Below are positions 45,293-54,326 of a stretch of DNA of 64,000 nucleotides, one piece after another. The notes below the pieces were generated by a model that worked only from the letters and a program-made list of their open reading frames with translations, made no database searches and was not told the DNA's origin. Each line of letters begins with the position of its first letter. Within the stretch, counting starts at the first letter, position 1. The stretch comes from Candidatus Faeciplasma pullistercoris (GTDB taxonomy: Bacteria > Bacillota > Clostridia > Oscillospirales > Ruminococcaceae), in contig DVLL01000019.1 of the NCBI GenBank assembly GCA_018715525.1, forward strand, positions 1 to 64,000, read 5' to 3'. The translations under genes and the position numbers were made by a program.

Positions 45293-45312
45293 TAAAAGTA
45301 ATTTCTGCGCAT
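45247..45312 (-). CDS. Tyr/Phe-rich leader peptide of the aromatic operon
   Basis: A 21-codon frame starts at ATG 45312, eight bases after CGGAG, and ends at TAA 45249-45247. The peptide reads MRRNYFYNTYYFYF and then TACFRLM: five Tyr (5, 7, 10, 11, 13) and four Phe (6, 12, 14, 18), with no Trp. The aromatic codons cover segment 1 of the attenuator and the stop codon lies inside segment 2, so stalling at Tyr or Phe codons would free segment 2 to form the antiterminator, while normal termination would cover it. The peptide itself need have no function. No protein family applies. Confidence 0.85.
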   Translation of the reverse strand: MRRNYFYNTYYFYFTACFRLM

Positions 45313-45361
45313 ATCAATTTCTCCGTTATCTTTATGAACCTTGAATCGGTTCCTGCGTTAT

Positions 45362-45390
45362 ATTATAGTCACGCTTAAATCATTTGTCAA
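45362..45390 (-). promoter_or_regulatory. Promoter of the aromatic amino acid operon
   Basis: TTGACA (45390-45385), 17-base spacer, TATAAT (45367-45362): a perfect consensus. Transcription should start near 45355, giving a leader of about 240 bases. Confidence 0.9.
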
Positions 45391-45492
45391 GCATTTTTCA
45401 TAAATTAAAGCGCAAAAGTAAATCTTTTGGCGGCTGCCTTTTGGCGGCATCTGAAAATACGCTAAAATCAATCTATGGTTACTAAAAAGTCA

Positions 45493-45521
45493 TTGAAAAA
45501 ACGGCATGTTTAATGTATATT
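45493..45521 (+). promoter_or_regulatory. Promoter of the GH43-GH31 pair
   Basis: TTGAAA at 45493-45498, 17-base spacer, TATATT at 45516-45521; the gene starts 33 bases later behind AGGAGG. Confidence 0.7.
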
Positions 45522-45553
45522 GTATTCATAAGTGATTAGGAGGTATTTCCGAA

Positions 45554-47347
45554 ATGAAAACAGAGCTTATTATCTATACAAGAGAACCTATGGACACCGA
45601 TATCTACGACGCCAAGCTTGCCTACAGCATGCACCTTGCGCTTATGAGAGACGGTGTCTGCGTGCCTCTGAACCATAATTCCGGCGTGTTTTTCGCCAAG
45701 GCGACCGAAGACCCCACTGACGGCTCTATCACCCCGAAGTCCCTTAAGTCTCCGTACGCCTTTAAGCTCGCGCAGGGCGGCTACGGCGTTTTAGCCGTGA
45801 GAACGGAGGGCGACGGAAGTGTCGACCCCGAGAGCAAGGGCTGCGCGCTTTTAGCTGTGACAGAGGACTTTTTGCAGTATAAGGAAATCGGACTTGTCAG
45901 GCTGTGCGACGACTATGTCACAGAGCTCGCCTGCTCCTACTGCCAGCAGGGCAACGCGTACAAAATAAGCTACAAGACCGAATCATACAGCGGCGTATGC
46001 AAGCTTGCCGGTATTGATAGCCTTGAAACTACACCCGTGACCTCCTGCCCCGCTCAGGAGGAAATTACAGTTTCTGAATGCGCAAAGGATATCGAGGGAG
46101 CGCATGTAAGCTGCGTTATAGAGATACCTGACGGCATAGCAGATAAGCTTGAAAAGAAGCTGGTAACGCCAAGGAATATTGAAGTGAGATTTCCCGAAGA
46201 GGTCACCGCGTCTAACGAAGCTGAGCTAAGCTCTGTCAGAGCGACGGCAATATACTCGGACGGCTCGACGGACGACAAGAAGGTAATATGGAATCTTAGC
46301 GGCGTTGACTTCGGCACGCCCGGCAGATATGAGGTCACAGGACAGCTTGCTCAGGAGCACTACGAGTTCCCTGTCGCTGTAAACAGAGCCGACCCCTGCG
46401 TTGCTAAATGGGGAGACAAGTTCTATTTCATTGCCACCAACGACGCAGACGGCAACCACACCCTCTATATCCGCTGCGCCGACACCATCGAGGGTCTTGT
46501 GGACGCGCCGGAGGTTTTGCTTCTCGACTCCGAGACCTATGAGGGAATCGGCGGACTTCTCTGGGCGCCTGAGTTCCATGAGATAAACGGCAGGCTATAT
46601 ATATTCCACGGAGCGACGCCGGGAGAGTTCTTCAGAGAAGAAAGCCACCTTATGGTTCTTCGCGAGGGCGGCGACCCGATGCAAAGAAGCGACTGGTCAC
46701 GCACGAAAAGAGTCACCAAGCGCGACGGCAGCGACCTGTGCGAAGCGGGAAAGGTCATCACCCTTGATATGACCTGCTTCCCGTGGGAGGGAGATTACTA
46801 CGTCGTATGGTCTCAGAGGCAGTTTGTCCCCAAGGATCTCGGAGCATGGCTTTATATCGCCAAGCTTGACCCAAGCGACCCATGGAAGCTCCTTACCGAC
46901 CCCGTAGTTCTGTCAAAGCCGGATTACGGCTGGGCTAATAACCACGTTCTTGTTGACGAGGGGCCGTTTGCCCTCATCAGAGGCGATAAAATTTATCTGA
47001 CCTTCTCGAGCGCGCTTGTGGACTCTACCTACTGCGTCGGAATGTTCACCATCGAAAAAGGCAAGAATCTGCTTGACCCGTCAAATTGGGTAAAGTTAAA
47101 CTACCCGCTTCTCACATCAAGGAGCGTTGAGGGCGAGTTCGGTCCCGGACATAACGCATATGTTACTGACGATGACGGCAAGGTCTGGAACACCTATCAC
47201 GCAAGACCCGGAGTCAAGGGTCCAAGGTCGAGCGGCATAAGAAGAGTTCACTTCGATATCTACGGCGAACCTGTTCTTGACATGACGGAAGAGCTTGATA
47301 TCAACCCTGCGCTCAAGACAGTCAAGACAACTATCGTCGTAAAATAA
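45554..47347 (+). CDS. Glycoside hydrolase family 43-like enzyme
   Basis: The 597-residue protein lacks a signal peptide and is probably cytosolic. Residues about 1-200 are a beta-rich region of unknown type; about 215-275 is an Ig-like (Big4-type) module (SVRATAIYSDGST ... GTPGRYEVTGQL); about 280-580 is a five-bladed propeller of GH43 type, with the catalytic base Asp in NRADPCVAKWGDKFYFIAT, Glu in LVDEGPFAL and GPGHNAYV. Family members act on arabinose- or xylose-containing oligosaccharides. It is translated with the GH31 gene 25 bases downstream, which suggests joint trimming of imported side-chain oligosaccharides. The exact linkage is not determinable. Confidence 0.85.
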   Translation: MKTELIIYTREPMDTDIYDAKLAYSMHLALMRDGVCVPLNHNSGVFFAKATEDPTDGSITPKSLKSPYAFKLAQGGYGVLAVRTEGDGSVDPESKGCALLAVTEDFLQYKEIGLVRLCDDYVTELACSYCQQGNAYKISYKTESYSGVCKLAGIDSLETTPVTSCPAQEEITVSECAKDIEGAHVSCVIEIPDGIADKLEKKLVTPRNIEVRFPEEVTASNEAELSSVRATAIYSDGSTDDKKVIWNLSGVDFGTPGRYEVTGQLAQEHYEFPVAVNRADPCVAKWGDKFYFIATNDADGNHTLYIRCADTIEGLVDAPEVLLLDSETYEGIGGLLWAPEFHEINGRLYIFHGATPGEFFREESHLMVLREGGDPMQRSDWSRTKRVTKRDGSDLCEAGKVITLDMTCFPWEGDYYVVWSQRQFVPKDLGAWLYIAKLDPSDPWKLLTDPVVLSKPDYGWANNHVLVDEGPFALIRGDKIYLTFSSALVDSTYCVGMFTIEKGKNLLDPSNWVKLNYPLLTSRSVEGEFGPGHNAYVTDDDGKVWNTYHARPGVKGPRSSGIRRVHFDIYGEPVLDMTEELDINPALKTVKTTIVVK

Positions 47348-47372
47348 AGATAACCGCAGAAAGGAAACCAAC

Positions 47373-49700
47373 ATGCTTTACGCACCAAAACCGAAAAGCC
47401 GTGAAATAACCGAATGCAGCTTAAAAGACGGCGCGCTTTACCTTTACTCGGAAGCGGGAACGCACAGGATTATCCCCATGTCCCGCGACATCGCGAGGCT
47501 AAGCTTCACCTGCCGCGACAGCTTCTCAAATGAGACCAAGCCCGGAGTTGTCCTTAACGGGGCTTTTGACGGCTGGAATCTGAATGAAACGGACAAGGAA
47601 ATAAGCTTTTACTCGGATGAGCTAATGATAACGATAGACAAAAAAACCGGGTCGTATCGCTACTTTGACGGAAGCGGGAGGCTTCTCCTTGCGGAAAAGA
47701 GCTCGGAATCAAGGACGCTTGAGGAGTTCACCGCCTACAGAACCGGCGAGAAGGTAACTAAAACCGTCAAAACGGCGGATGGTGAAAAAACGGTAGTCAC
47801 AGACGGAGTTAAAATAGAAACCGGCAGGTTTTACCACACAAGGCTTCACCTCGAATTTGCCGACGACGAGGCTTTGTACGGTCTCGGTCAGCACGAGGAA
47901 GGCTTTATGAACCTGCGGGGAAAGACTGTATATGTTTATCAAGCGAACAGGAAGATAGCTGTTCCGATGCTGGTTTCCTCCAAGGGCTACGGTATCCTTA
48001 CCGACACCTACAGTCCCATGATATTTAACGACAACGAGTACGGAAGCTATATCTACACCGAAGCGGACGCCGAAATGGACTATTACTTCATTAACGGCAA
48101 AACGCCGGACGGAGTTGTCGCGGGCTATAGACGGCTCACCGGAAAGGCGTCCCTTTTGCCTAAGTGGGCTTTCGGCTACTGGCAGTCTCAGGAAAGGTAC
48201 GAAAGCTTTGACGAGATAATCAATACGGTAAAAGAGTTCAGGAGGAGAAATATAGGTCTTGACTGCATAGTTCAGGACTGGTGCTCATGGCCGGGCGGAC
48301 AATGGGGTCAGAAATCGTTTGACTCAGCGTGCTACCCCGCTCCGTCGGAAAATATATCAAAAATACACGAGCTTGGCGCAAAGTTCATGCTCTCGATATG
48401 GCCTAACCCGAGCGCGGGCACCGACGACTTCGTGGAATTTGACAAAAGCGGTCTCATGCTCGAAACAAAGGACTGCTACAACGCCTTCAGTTCCGCCGCG
48501 AGAAAAATGTACTGGGAGCAGGTCAAAAGGAGTCTTTATTGCCACGGCGTAGACGCATGGTGGTGCGACAGCTGCGAGCCGGTCACATCCGAATGGAACC
48601 TTGTGATACGTCATGAGCCGGGCAGAGCCTACGAGGACTACATACGCGACGCCTCCGAGCGCTTCGACTACGACAAGATGAACGCATATCCGTTCTGGCA
48701 CTCGGTAACCCTGTATGAGGGTCAAAGAGGCTGCACAAATGAGAAAAGAGTTGTAAACCTTACAAGGTGCGCGTACACCGGTCAGCAGCGGTATTCCTGC
48801 GTGCTCTGGTCGGGAGACACCGACGCCTCATGGGAGACCTACAGGAGACAGATAGCCGCGGGACTCAACTTCTCGGCGTCGGGACTTCCCTACTGGACGA
48901 TGGATATCGGAGCGTTCTTTGTAAAAAAATCGGTCAACTGGTACTGGAAGGGAAATTACGACAGCACCGTCGCAGATCCCGCCTACAGAGAGCTTTATGT
49001 AAGGTGGTACCAATGGGGCAGCTATCTTCCCGTATTCCGCGCGCACGGAACCGATTGCAGACGTGAGCCGTGGGCATTTGAGGATGAGTCGGACATGCGG
49101 TTCTATGACGCGCTCGTCAAGGCTAACCGCAATCGCTACACTCTCCTGCCCTACATATACTCTGCGGCGGCAGCGGCGTATCTTAAGGACAAATCGATAA
49201 TCAAACCGCTTGGCTTTGAGTATCCGGAGGACGAGATCGCCCGCAATATCAAAACCCAGTATATGTTCGGCGACAGCATGATGGTATGCCCGGTAACAAA
49301 GCCTATGTACTTTGACGAGGGCAGGCAGCTCGATGGCGACACGAAAATAAGCGTGTACCTTCCCGAGGGCGGCTGGTACTCGATGTCCACAAACGAATAC
49401 TACCGCGGCGGTCAATATGTTAGCGTTGACGCTCCTATAGATGAAATACCCGTCTTTGTCAGAGAGGGAAGCATAATTCCCTGCACGGAATTTAAGCCAA
49501 ACGCCGACGAGCAGGGAGACATCCGGTTCAAGGTTTACGCAGGTAAGGACACCGGATACACTCTGTATGAGGACGCCGGCGACGGCTACGGCTATGAGAG
49601 CGGTGAATACACCCTTACCCGGATAACATGGTCGCAGGATAAGGGCGTGCTTTCCTCCTCGGACGGCAGAATATTTGACGCCGAGATCATCTCCCACTAA
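47373..49700 (+). CDS. Glycoside hydrolase family 31 (alpha-xylosidase/alpha-glucosidase type)
   Basis: The 775-residue cytosolic enzyme has the GH31 layout: N-terminal beta-sandwich (to about 245), barrel with YWQSQERY, IVQDWCSWPGGQWG, nucleophile D399 in WWCDSCEP and acid/base D482 in WSGDTDASW, then beta-domains with KPMYFDEGRQ. The substrate-side sequence DIGAFF and RAHGTDCRREPW are typical. Clostridial relatives remove alpha-xylose or alpha-glucose from oligosaccharides. Together with GH43 it could process xyloglucan or arabinoxylan fragments; this is inference. Start ATG 47373 follows AAAGGAAA. Confidence 0.92.
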   Translation: MLYAPKPKSREITECSLKDGALYLYSEAGTHRIIPMSRDIARLSFTCRDSFSNETKPGVVLNGAFDGWNLNETDKEISFYSDELMITIDKKTGSYRYFDGSGRLLLAEKSSESRTLEEFTAYRTGEKVTKTVKTADGEKTVVTDGVKIETGRFYHTRLHLEFADDEALYGLGQHEEGFMNLRGKTVYVYQANRKIAVPMLVSSKGYGILTDTYSPMIFNDNEYGSYIYTEADAEMDYYFINGKTPDGVVAGYRRLTGKASLLPKWAFGYWQSQERYESFDEIINTVKEFRRRNIGLDCIVQDWCSWPGGQWGQKSFDSACYPAPSENISKIHELGAKFMLSIWPNPSAGTDDFVEFDKSGLMLETKDCYNAFSSAARKMYWEQVKRSLYCHGVDAWWCDSCEPVTSEWNLVIRHEPGRAYEDYIRDASERFDYDKMNAYPFWHSVTLYEGQRGCTNEKRVVNLTRCAYTGQQRYSCVLWSGDTDASWETYRRQIAAGLNFSASGLPYWTMDIGAFFVKKSVNWYWKGNYDSTVADPAYRELYVRWYQWGSYLPVFRAHGTDCRREPWAFEDESDMRFYDALVKANRNRYTLLPYIYSAAAAAYLKDKSIIKPLGFEYPEDEIARNIKTQYMFGDSMMVCPVTKPMYFDEGRQLDGDTKISVYLPEGGWYSMSTNEYYRGGQYVSVDAPIDEIPVFVREGSIIPCTEFKPNADEQGDIRFKVYAGKDTGYTLYEDAGDGYGYESGEYTLTRITWSQDKGVLSSSDGRIFDAEIISH

Positions 49701-49767
49701 TAATCGCTTTAGGCTGATTGAGCTTTTATTGCAGAATTATCATCTTAATTTTATACAAAATCAACAA

Positions 49768-49803
49768 GCCGTTCGTCCGAATTCTCGGGCGGGCGGCTTT
49801 TAT
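49768..49803 (+). terminator. Terminator of the GH43-GH31 unit
   Basis: A 13-bp stem (49768-49780 with 49785-49797, three G-T pairs) with a four-base loop, followed by TTTTAT. The rest of 49804-49953 is AT-rich; TTGACA at 49906-49911 and TATACT near 49859 are promoter-like but badly spaced. Confidence 0.85.
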
Positions 49804-49953
49804 CACAAAAAAAATATATTTTTTTCGGCTAAAAAACACACAAATCAAAAAAAATGTGCTATACTGATTAGGAATGTAATTTCGATTTTTCAATACAGAT
49901 GATTATTGACAGTATTTTATACCATATTGTATATCAGGAGATAGATGCGTTAA

Positions 49954-52900
49954 ATGAAAACATACCGTGCAGGAATTGATATCGGAAGCACAACTGTCAA
50001 GCTTGTTATTCTTGACGAGAATGACAACATAATTTTCGGAGAATACCGCCGTCACTGCGCGCAGATCCAGTCCGCCGTACAAGAGCTCCTCACCGAAGCC
50101 AAGGAGCGTATCGGAGAATTTTCCCTTAAGCTAAAGGTTACAGGCTCGGGCTCGATAAATATAGGCAAAGCGCTCGGCATACCATTTGTGCAGGAGGTGG
50201 CGGCAGTTGCTACCACCCTTGAAAAGCTCGCGCCGCAGACAGATGTGGCGATAGAGCTCGGCGGAGAGGACGCCAAAATCATATACTTCCGCGGCGGTCT
50301 CGAGGAGAGAATGAACGGAGTCTGCGCAGGCGGCACCGGCTCGTTTATCGACCAGATGGCTTCTCTTTTGCAGACAGACGCCCTCGGACTTAACCACGAG
50401 GCGGAAAACTATAAAAGAATATACCCTATCGCCGCAAGGTGCGGCGTGTTCGCCAAGACCGACATACAGCCGCTTATCAACGACGGAGCGCAAAGAGCGG
50501 ATATCGCAGCCTCGATATTCCAGGCGGTGGTCAATCAGACGATATCAGGTCTGGCGTGCGGAAAGCCTATAAGAGGCTGCGTGGCGTTTTTGGGAGGGCC
50601 TCTCCACTTTCTCCCCGAGCTCAAAAAAGCGTTCATACGCACCCTTAAGCTTGCGCCTAATGAAATAGTAGACCCGGACAATTCCCACCTCTTCCCCGCT
50701 ATGGGAGCGGCTCTCGAGGCATCGGACGCTCCGGAGCTTTCGCCAGATTTGCTTATCAAAAAGCTCCAGTCGGGAATAAACATGGAGTTTGAGCTTAAAA
50801 GGCTTGAGCCTCTTTTCTCGTCTCAGGAAGAATACGACGAATTCTGCCGGAGGCACTCGGAAGCCGTTGTGGCTAAGGCAAGACTTGAGGACTATAAGGG
50901 AAACTGCTTCTTGGGAATCGACGCCGGCTCGACAACGACAAAGCTCGCGCTTATCGGCGAGCAGGGTCAGCTTCTGTTCTCATACTACGCGGGCAATCTC
51001 GGCTCGCCGGTGCAGACAGCAATAAAGGCCATTGCCGCTCTCGGCGAAAGGCTTCCCGAGGGCGCCTCTATAGTCCGCTCCTGCTCGACCGGCTATGGTG
51101 AGGCGCTGCTCAAGTCCGCGTTCTCGCTTGACGCCGGAGAGGTCGAGACCATAGCTCACTGCACGGCGGCGTCCTTCTTTGACCCGGACGTCGACTGCGT
51201 GCTTGATATCGGCGGTCAGGATATGAAGTGCATCAAGCTCAAAAACGGCTCGGTGGACACGATAATGCTGAACGAGGCGTGCTCATCAGGCTGCGGCTCG
51301 TTTATAGAGAATTTTGCCCAGTCGCTCGGCTACACCGCCGAGGAATTTGCTCACAAGGCACTTTTTGCCGAGCACCCAATAGACCTTGGAACAAGGTGCA
51401 CGGTATTCATGAACTCAAACGTAAAGCAGGCTCAGAAGGAGGGCGCGACAGTCGAGGATATTTCCGCCGGACTTGCCTACTCGGTAATCAAAAACGCGCT
51501 CTTCAAGGTAATTAAGCTCGCGGGAGCCTCAGACCTCGGAAATAACATTGTAGTTCAGGGCGGCACATTCTTGAACAAGGCTGTCCTCAGAGCGTTTGAA
51601 AAGATATCGGGAGCAAACGTAATCTGCCCGGATATCTCCGGCATAATGGGTGCGTTCGGAGCGGCGCTCATAGCTAAAGACAGCTACACCGGTCAGAAAA
51701 CCTCGATGCTTTCAATACCCGAAATACTTGCCCTTACATACACAACCTCTACCACTCACTGCAACGGCTGCTCGAATAAGTGTATGCTGACTATAAACAC
51801 CTTCTCAGGTGGACGAAGATACATAACCGGCAACAGGTGTGAAAAGGGGCTCGGAGCTGCGGCGACGTCGGAAAAGGCGCCTAACCTGTCTGCTTACAAG
51901 CTTGAAAGGATATTTGATTATCCCCCGCTTGAAAACCCGGCGCGCGGCGAGATCGGCATACCCAGAGTCCTCAATATGTATGAGAACTATCCCTTCTGGG
52001 CTACATTCTTCCGCGAGCTCGGCTTTAGGGTGATACTTTCTCCCAAGTCGAGCCACAAGATATATGAGCTTGGAATGGAAAGCATACCCTCGGAATCGGA
52101 ATGCTACCCCGCAAAGCTTTCCCACGGGCACGTCCAGTGGCTTATTGACCAGGGAGTAAAAACCATCTTCCATCCCTGCGTATTCTACGAGCATCAGGAA
52201 TTTTCCGGAGCGCAGAACCACTTTAACTGCCCTATAGTTATTTCATACCCGGAAAACCTCAAAAACAATGTCGAGCAGATTGCCGACGGCGAGGTAAGAT
52301 ACATAAGACCGTTCATATCCTTCACCACCGAAAAAATCGCGGCTAACAGGCTTGTAGAGCTCTGCCGCAAGGAATGGGACATCCCCGAGCATGAGGTCAG
52401 GGACGCGGTTCACAAGGCATGGCAGGAGCAGCACAGAGCTAAAGCGGACATCCGTGAAAAGGGCAGGCAGACCCTTGAATGGATGGAGAAAAACAACAGG
52501 TTCGGAATAGTCCTTGCAGGACGCCCGTATCACATAGACCCCGAAATAAACCACGGTATCCCGGAAATGATTTCCGAATACGGTCTTGCCGTATTTACGG
52601 AGGACAGCCTGCCGATAGATTTCACCCCCGACAAGCCGCTCAGAGTGACCGACCAGTGGGTCTACCATTCAAGGCTTTACGCCGCAGCGGAGTTTGTAAG
52701 GAACAGAAACGACCTCGAGCTTATCCAGCTCAACTCCTTCGGCTGCGGTCTTGACGCCGTGACAACAGATCAGGTGTCCGAGATACTTGAGGGAAGCAAT
52801 AAGCTGTATACCGTTCTTAAAATTGACGAGGTCAGCAACCTCGGAGCGGCAAGGATCAGGATAAGAAGTCTTCTTTCTGCGATGAAGCAGAGAAACAGAC

Positions 52901-54231
52901 GCGGAATAAAAGCAGCTCCTAAAAGCGCTGCGTACCGCCGCGCGGAGTTTACGCGCAAAATGAAAAAAGAGGGCTATACAATCCTCTGCCCTCAGATGAG
53001 CCCGATACACTTCGACATTCTCGAGCCTGTGTTCAAAAGCAGCGGCTACAACATCGTCATTCTTGATAACGACAACAGGACCGCGATAGATACCGGACTC
53101 AGGTTTGTAAACAACGACGCCTGCTTCCCCTCGATAACCGTCGTCGGACAGATAATGGAGGCTGTGCTCTCCGGAAAATACGACACCGACCATCTTGCCA
53201 TCATTATGTCGCAGACCGGAGGCTGCTGCCGTGCCAGCAACTATGTGGGATTTATCCGCCGCGCGCTTGAGAAGGTGCACCTTGGTCACATACCGGTAAT
53301 TTCCCTCAACGCAAACGGAATGGAGAAAAACAAGGGCTTTAAGATATCTCCTTCCCTGCTTATAAACGCCGGAAAGGCGGTAGTGTACGGCGACCTACTG
53401 ATGCGCTGCCTGTACCGCGTCCGCCCCTACGAAGCTGTATCCGGCTCGGCAAACGCGCTTCACGACAAGTGGCGCAAAATTGCGATTGATTCCCTTGTAA
53501 ATCCGAAATCAATGTATAGCTACAAGGCGGTATGCGAGGGAATAGTCAGAGATTTTGACAGCCTCAAGCTCAACGAGGGCGTCGTCAAGCCGAGAGTCGG
53601 CATAGTCGGCGAGATACTCGTAAAGTATATGCCGCTCGCCAACAACGGACTTGTCAATCTTCTTGAAAACGAGGGCGCTGAGGCGGTAGTGCCGGATCTT
53701 ATGGACTTTTTGAATTACTGCGCCTACAACTCGGTATACAAGCATAGGTTCTTGGGCACAAGCCTCGCGTCGTCAAAGATAGCGGAGGCGGTTGTAAAAG
53801 CGGTGAGATTCCTGCGTGATCCTGCCATTAAGGCGCTTAGAAACAGCAAAAGATTCGAGCCTCCCATGGATATAGAAAAGATTGCGAAGCTCGCCAAGCC
53901 TATCATATCCCTTGGGAACCAGTACGGCGAGGGCTGGCTGCTTACCGGTGAAATGGCAGAGCTTATACGCTCAGGCGTGCCTAATATCGTTTGCATACAG
54001 CCGTTTGCATGTCTGCCTAACCATGTCGTCGGAAAGGGCGCTATCAAGGCTCTTAAAAAGCTCTACCCTGAAGCGAATATCGTGGCCGTTGACTATGACC
54101 CGGGGGCGTCCGAGGTAAACCAGTTCAACCGCATAAAGCTTATGCTATCGACCGCGGTGAAGCGTCTTAACTCCGCTGAGCATCCTGACGGCGCGCCAAG
54201 CAGAGCCGCTGACAGTCTTGTTACCGTCTGA
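49954..54231 (+). CDS. 2-Hydroxyacyl-CoA dehydratase activase fused to dehydratase-like domain
   Basis: The 1,425-residue protein joins four modules. Two ASKHA ATPase activase domains come first: about 1-265 (AGIDIGSTTVKLV, GGEDAKII, CAGGTGSFID) and about 325-580 (FLGIDAGSTTTKLAL, DIGGQDMKCI, ACSSGCGSFIE, with the Cys that hold a shared [4Fe-4S] cluster). Then a DUF2229 region with CNGCSNKCML near 605 and ESECYPAKLSHGHV, and an HgdB-like C-terminal part (about 980-1390) with CPQMSPIHFDI, NNDACFPS and QTGGCCRASNY. Homologues activate or resemble oxygen-sensitive dehydratases; this large fusion is common in gut Clostridia but of unproven substrate. It stands alone, with no acyl-CoA genes nearby. 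Start ATG 49954 follows AGGAGA. Confidence 0.88.
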   Translation: MKTYRAGIDIGSTTVKLVILDENDNIIFGEYRRHCAQIQSAVQELLTEAKERIGEFSLKLKVTGSGSINIGKALGIPFVQEVAAVATTLEKLAPQTDVAIELGGEDAKIIYFRGGLEERMNGVCAGGTGSFIDQMASLLQTDALGLNHEAENYKRIYPIAARCGVFAKTDIQPLINDGAQRADIAASIFQAVVNQTISGLACGKPIRGCVAFLGGPLHFLPELKKAFIRTLKLAPNEIVDPDNSHLFPAMGAALEASDAPELSPDLLIKKLQSGINMEFELKRLEPLFSSQEEYDEFCRRHSEAVVAKARLEDYKGNCFLGIDAGSTTTKLALIGEQGQLLFSYYAGNLGSPVQTAIKAIAALGERLPEGASIVRSCSTGYGEALLKSAFSLDAGEVETIAHCTAASFFDPDVDCVLDIGGQDMKCIKLKNGSVDTIMLNEACSSGCGSFIENFAQSLGYTAEEFAHKALFAEHPIDLGTRCTVFMNSNVKQAQKEGATVEDISAGLAYSVIKNALFKVIKLAGASDLGNNIVVQGGTFLNKAVLRAFEKISGANVICPDISGIMGAFGAALIAKDSYTGQKTSMLSIPEILALTYTTSTTHCNGCSNKCMLTINTFSGGRRYITGNRCEKGLGAAATSEKAPNLSAYKLERIFDYPPLENPARGEIGIPRVLNMYENYPFWATFFRELGFRVILSPKSSHKIYELGMESIPSESECYPAKLSHGHVQWLIDQGVKTIFHPCVFYEHQEFSGAQNHFNCPIVISYPENLKNNVEQIADGEVRYIRPFISFTTEKIAANRLVELCRKEWDIPEHEVRDAVHKAWQEQHRAKADIREKGRQTLEWMEKNNRFGIVLAGRPYHIDPEINHGIPEMISEYGLAVFTEDSLPIDFTPDKPLRVTDQWVYHSRLYAAAEFVRNRNDLELIQLNSFGCGLDAVTTDQVSEILEGSNKLYTVLKIDEVSNLGAARIRIRSLLSAMKQRNRRGIKAAPKSAAYRRAEFTRKMKKEGYTILCPQMSPIHFDILEPVFKSSGYNIVILDNDNRTAIDTGLRFVNNDACFPSITVVGQIMEAVLSGKYDTDHLAIIMSQTGGCCRASNYVGFIRRALEKVHLGHIPVISLNANGMEKNKGFKISPSLLINAGKAVVYGDLLMRCLYRVRPYEAVSGSANALHDKWRKIAIDSLVNPKSMYSYKAVCEGIVRDFDSLKLNEGVVKPRVGIVGEILVKYMPLANNGLVNLLENEGAEAVVPDLMDFLNYCAYNSVYKHRFLGTSLASSKIAEAVVKAVRFLRDPAIKALRNSKRFEPPMDIEKIAKLAKPIISLGNQYGEGWLLTGEMAELIRSGVPNIVCIQPFACLPNHVVGKGAIKALKKLYPEANIVAVDYDPGASEVNQFNRIKLMLSTAVKRLNSAEHPDGAPSRAADSLVTV

Positions 54232-54252
54232 GAAAAGTACAACATTACGCCA

Positions 54253-54288
54253 AAAAACCGCTTCGGAAAATCTCCCGGAGCGGTTTTT
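54253..54288. terminator. Bidirectional terminator between convergent genes
   Basis: AAAACCGCT-CGG pairs with CCG-AGCGGTTTT; T-runs follow on both strands. It serves the activase fusion and the TetR gene. Confidence 0.85.
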
Positions 54289-54326
54289 ATGCTGCACCTG
54301 AATTGATTTATGCAAAAAGGGTAATT

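Noticed and set aside
45113-45355. T-box riboswitch in the aroF leader
   Set aside because: No T-box consensus (AGGGTGGNACCGCG-like) occurs in the leader, and the antiterminator pairing does not involve such a sequence; peptide attenuation explains all elements.
45427-45450. Direct repeat TTTGGCGGC twice upstream of the GH43 gene
   Set aside because: Two short copies only, with no relation to the promoter; could be chance.
48828-49697. A 289-codon minus-strand frame opposite GH31
   Set aside because: GH31 catalytic motifs are on the plus strand; the antisense frame has no recognisable domain or ribosome site.
49850-49935. Promoter of the activase fusion from TATACT near 49859 or TTGACA at 49906
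   Set aside because: TATACT has no -35 partner, and TTGACA would place the start site at the ribosome site; neither was strong enough to list.
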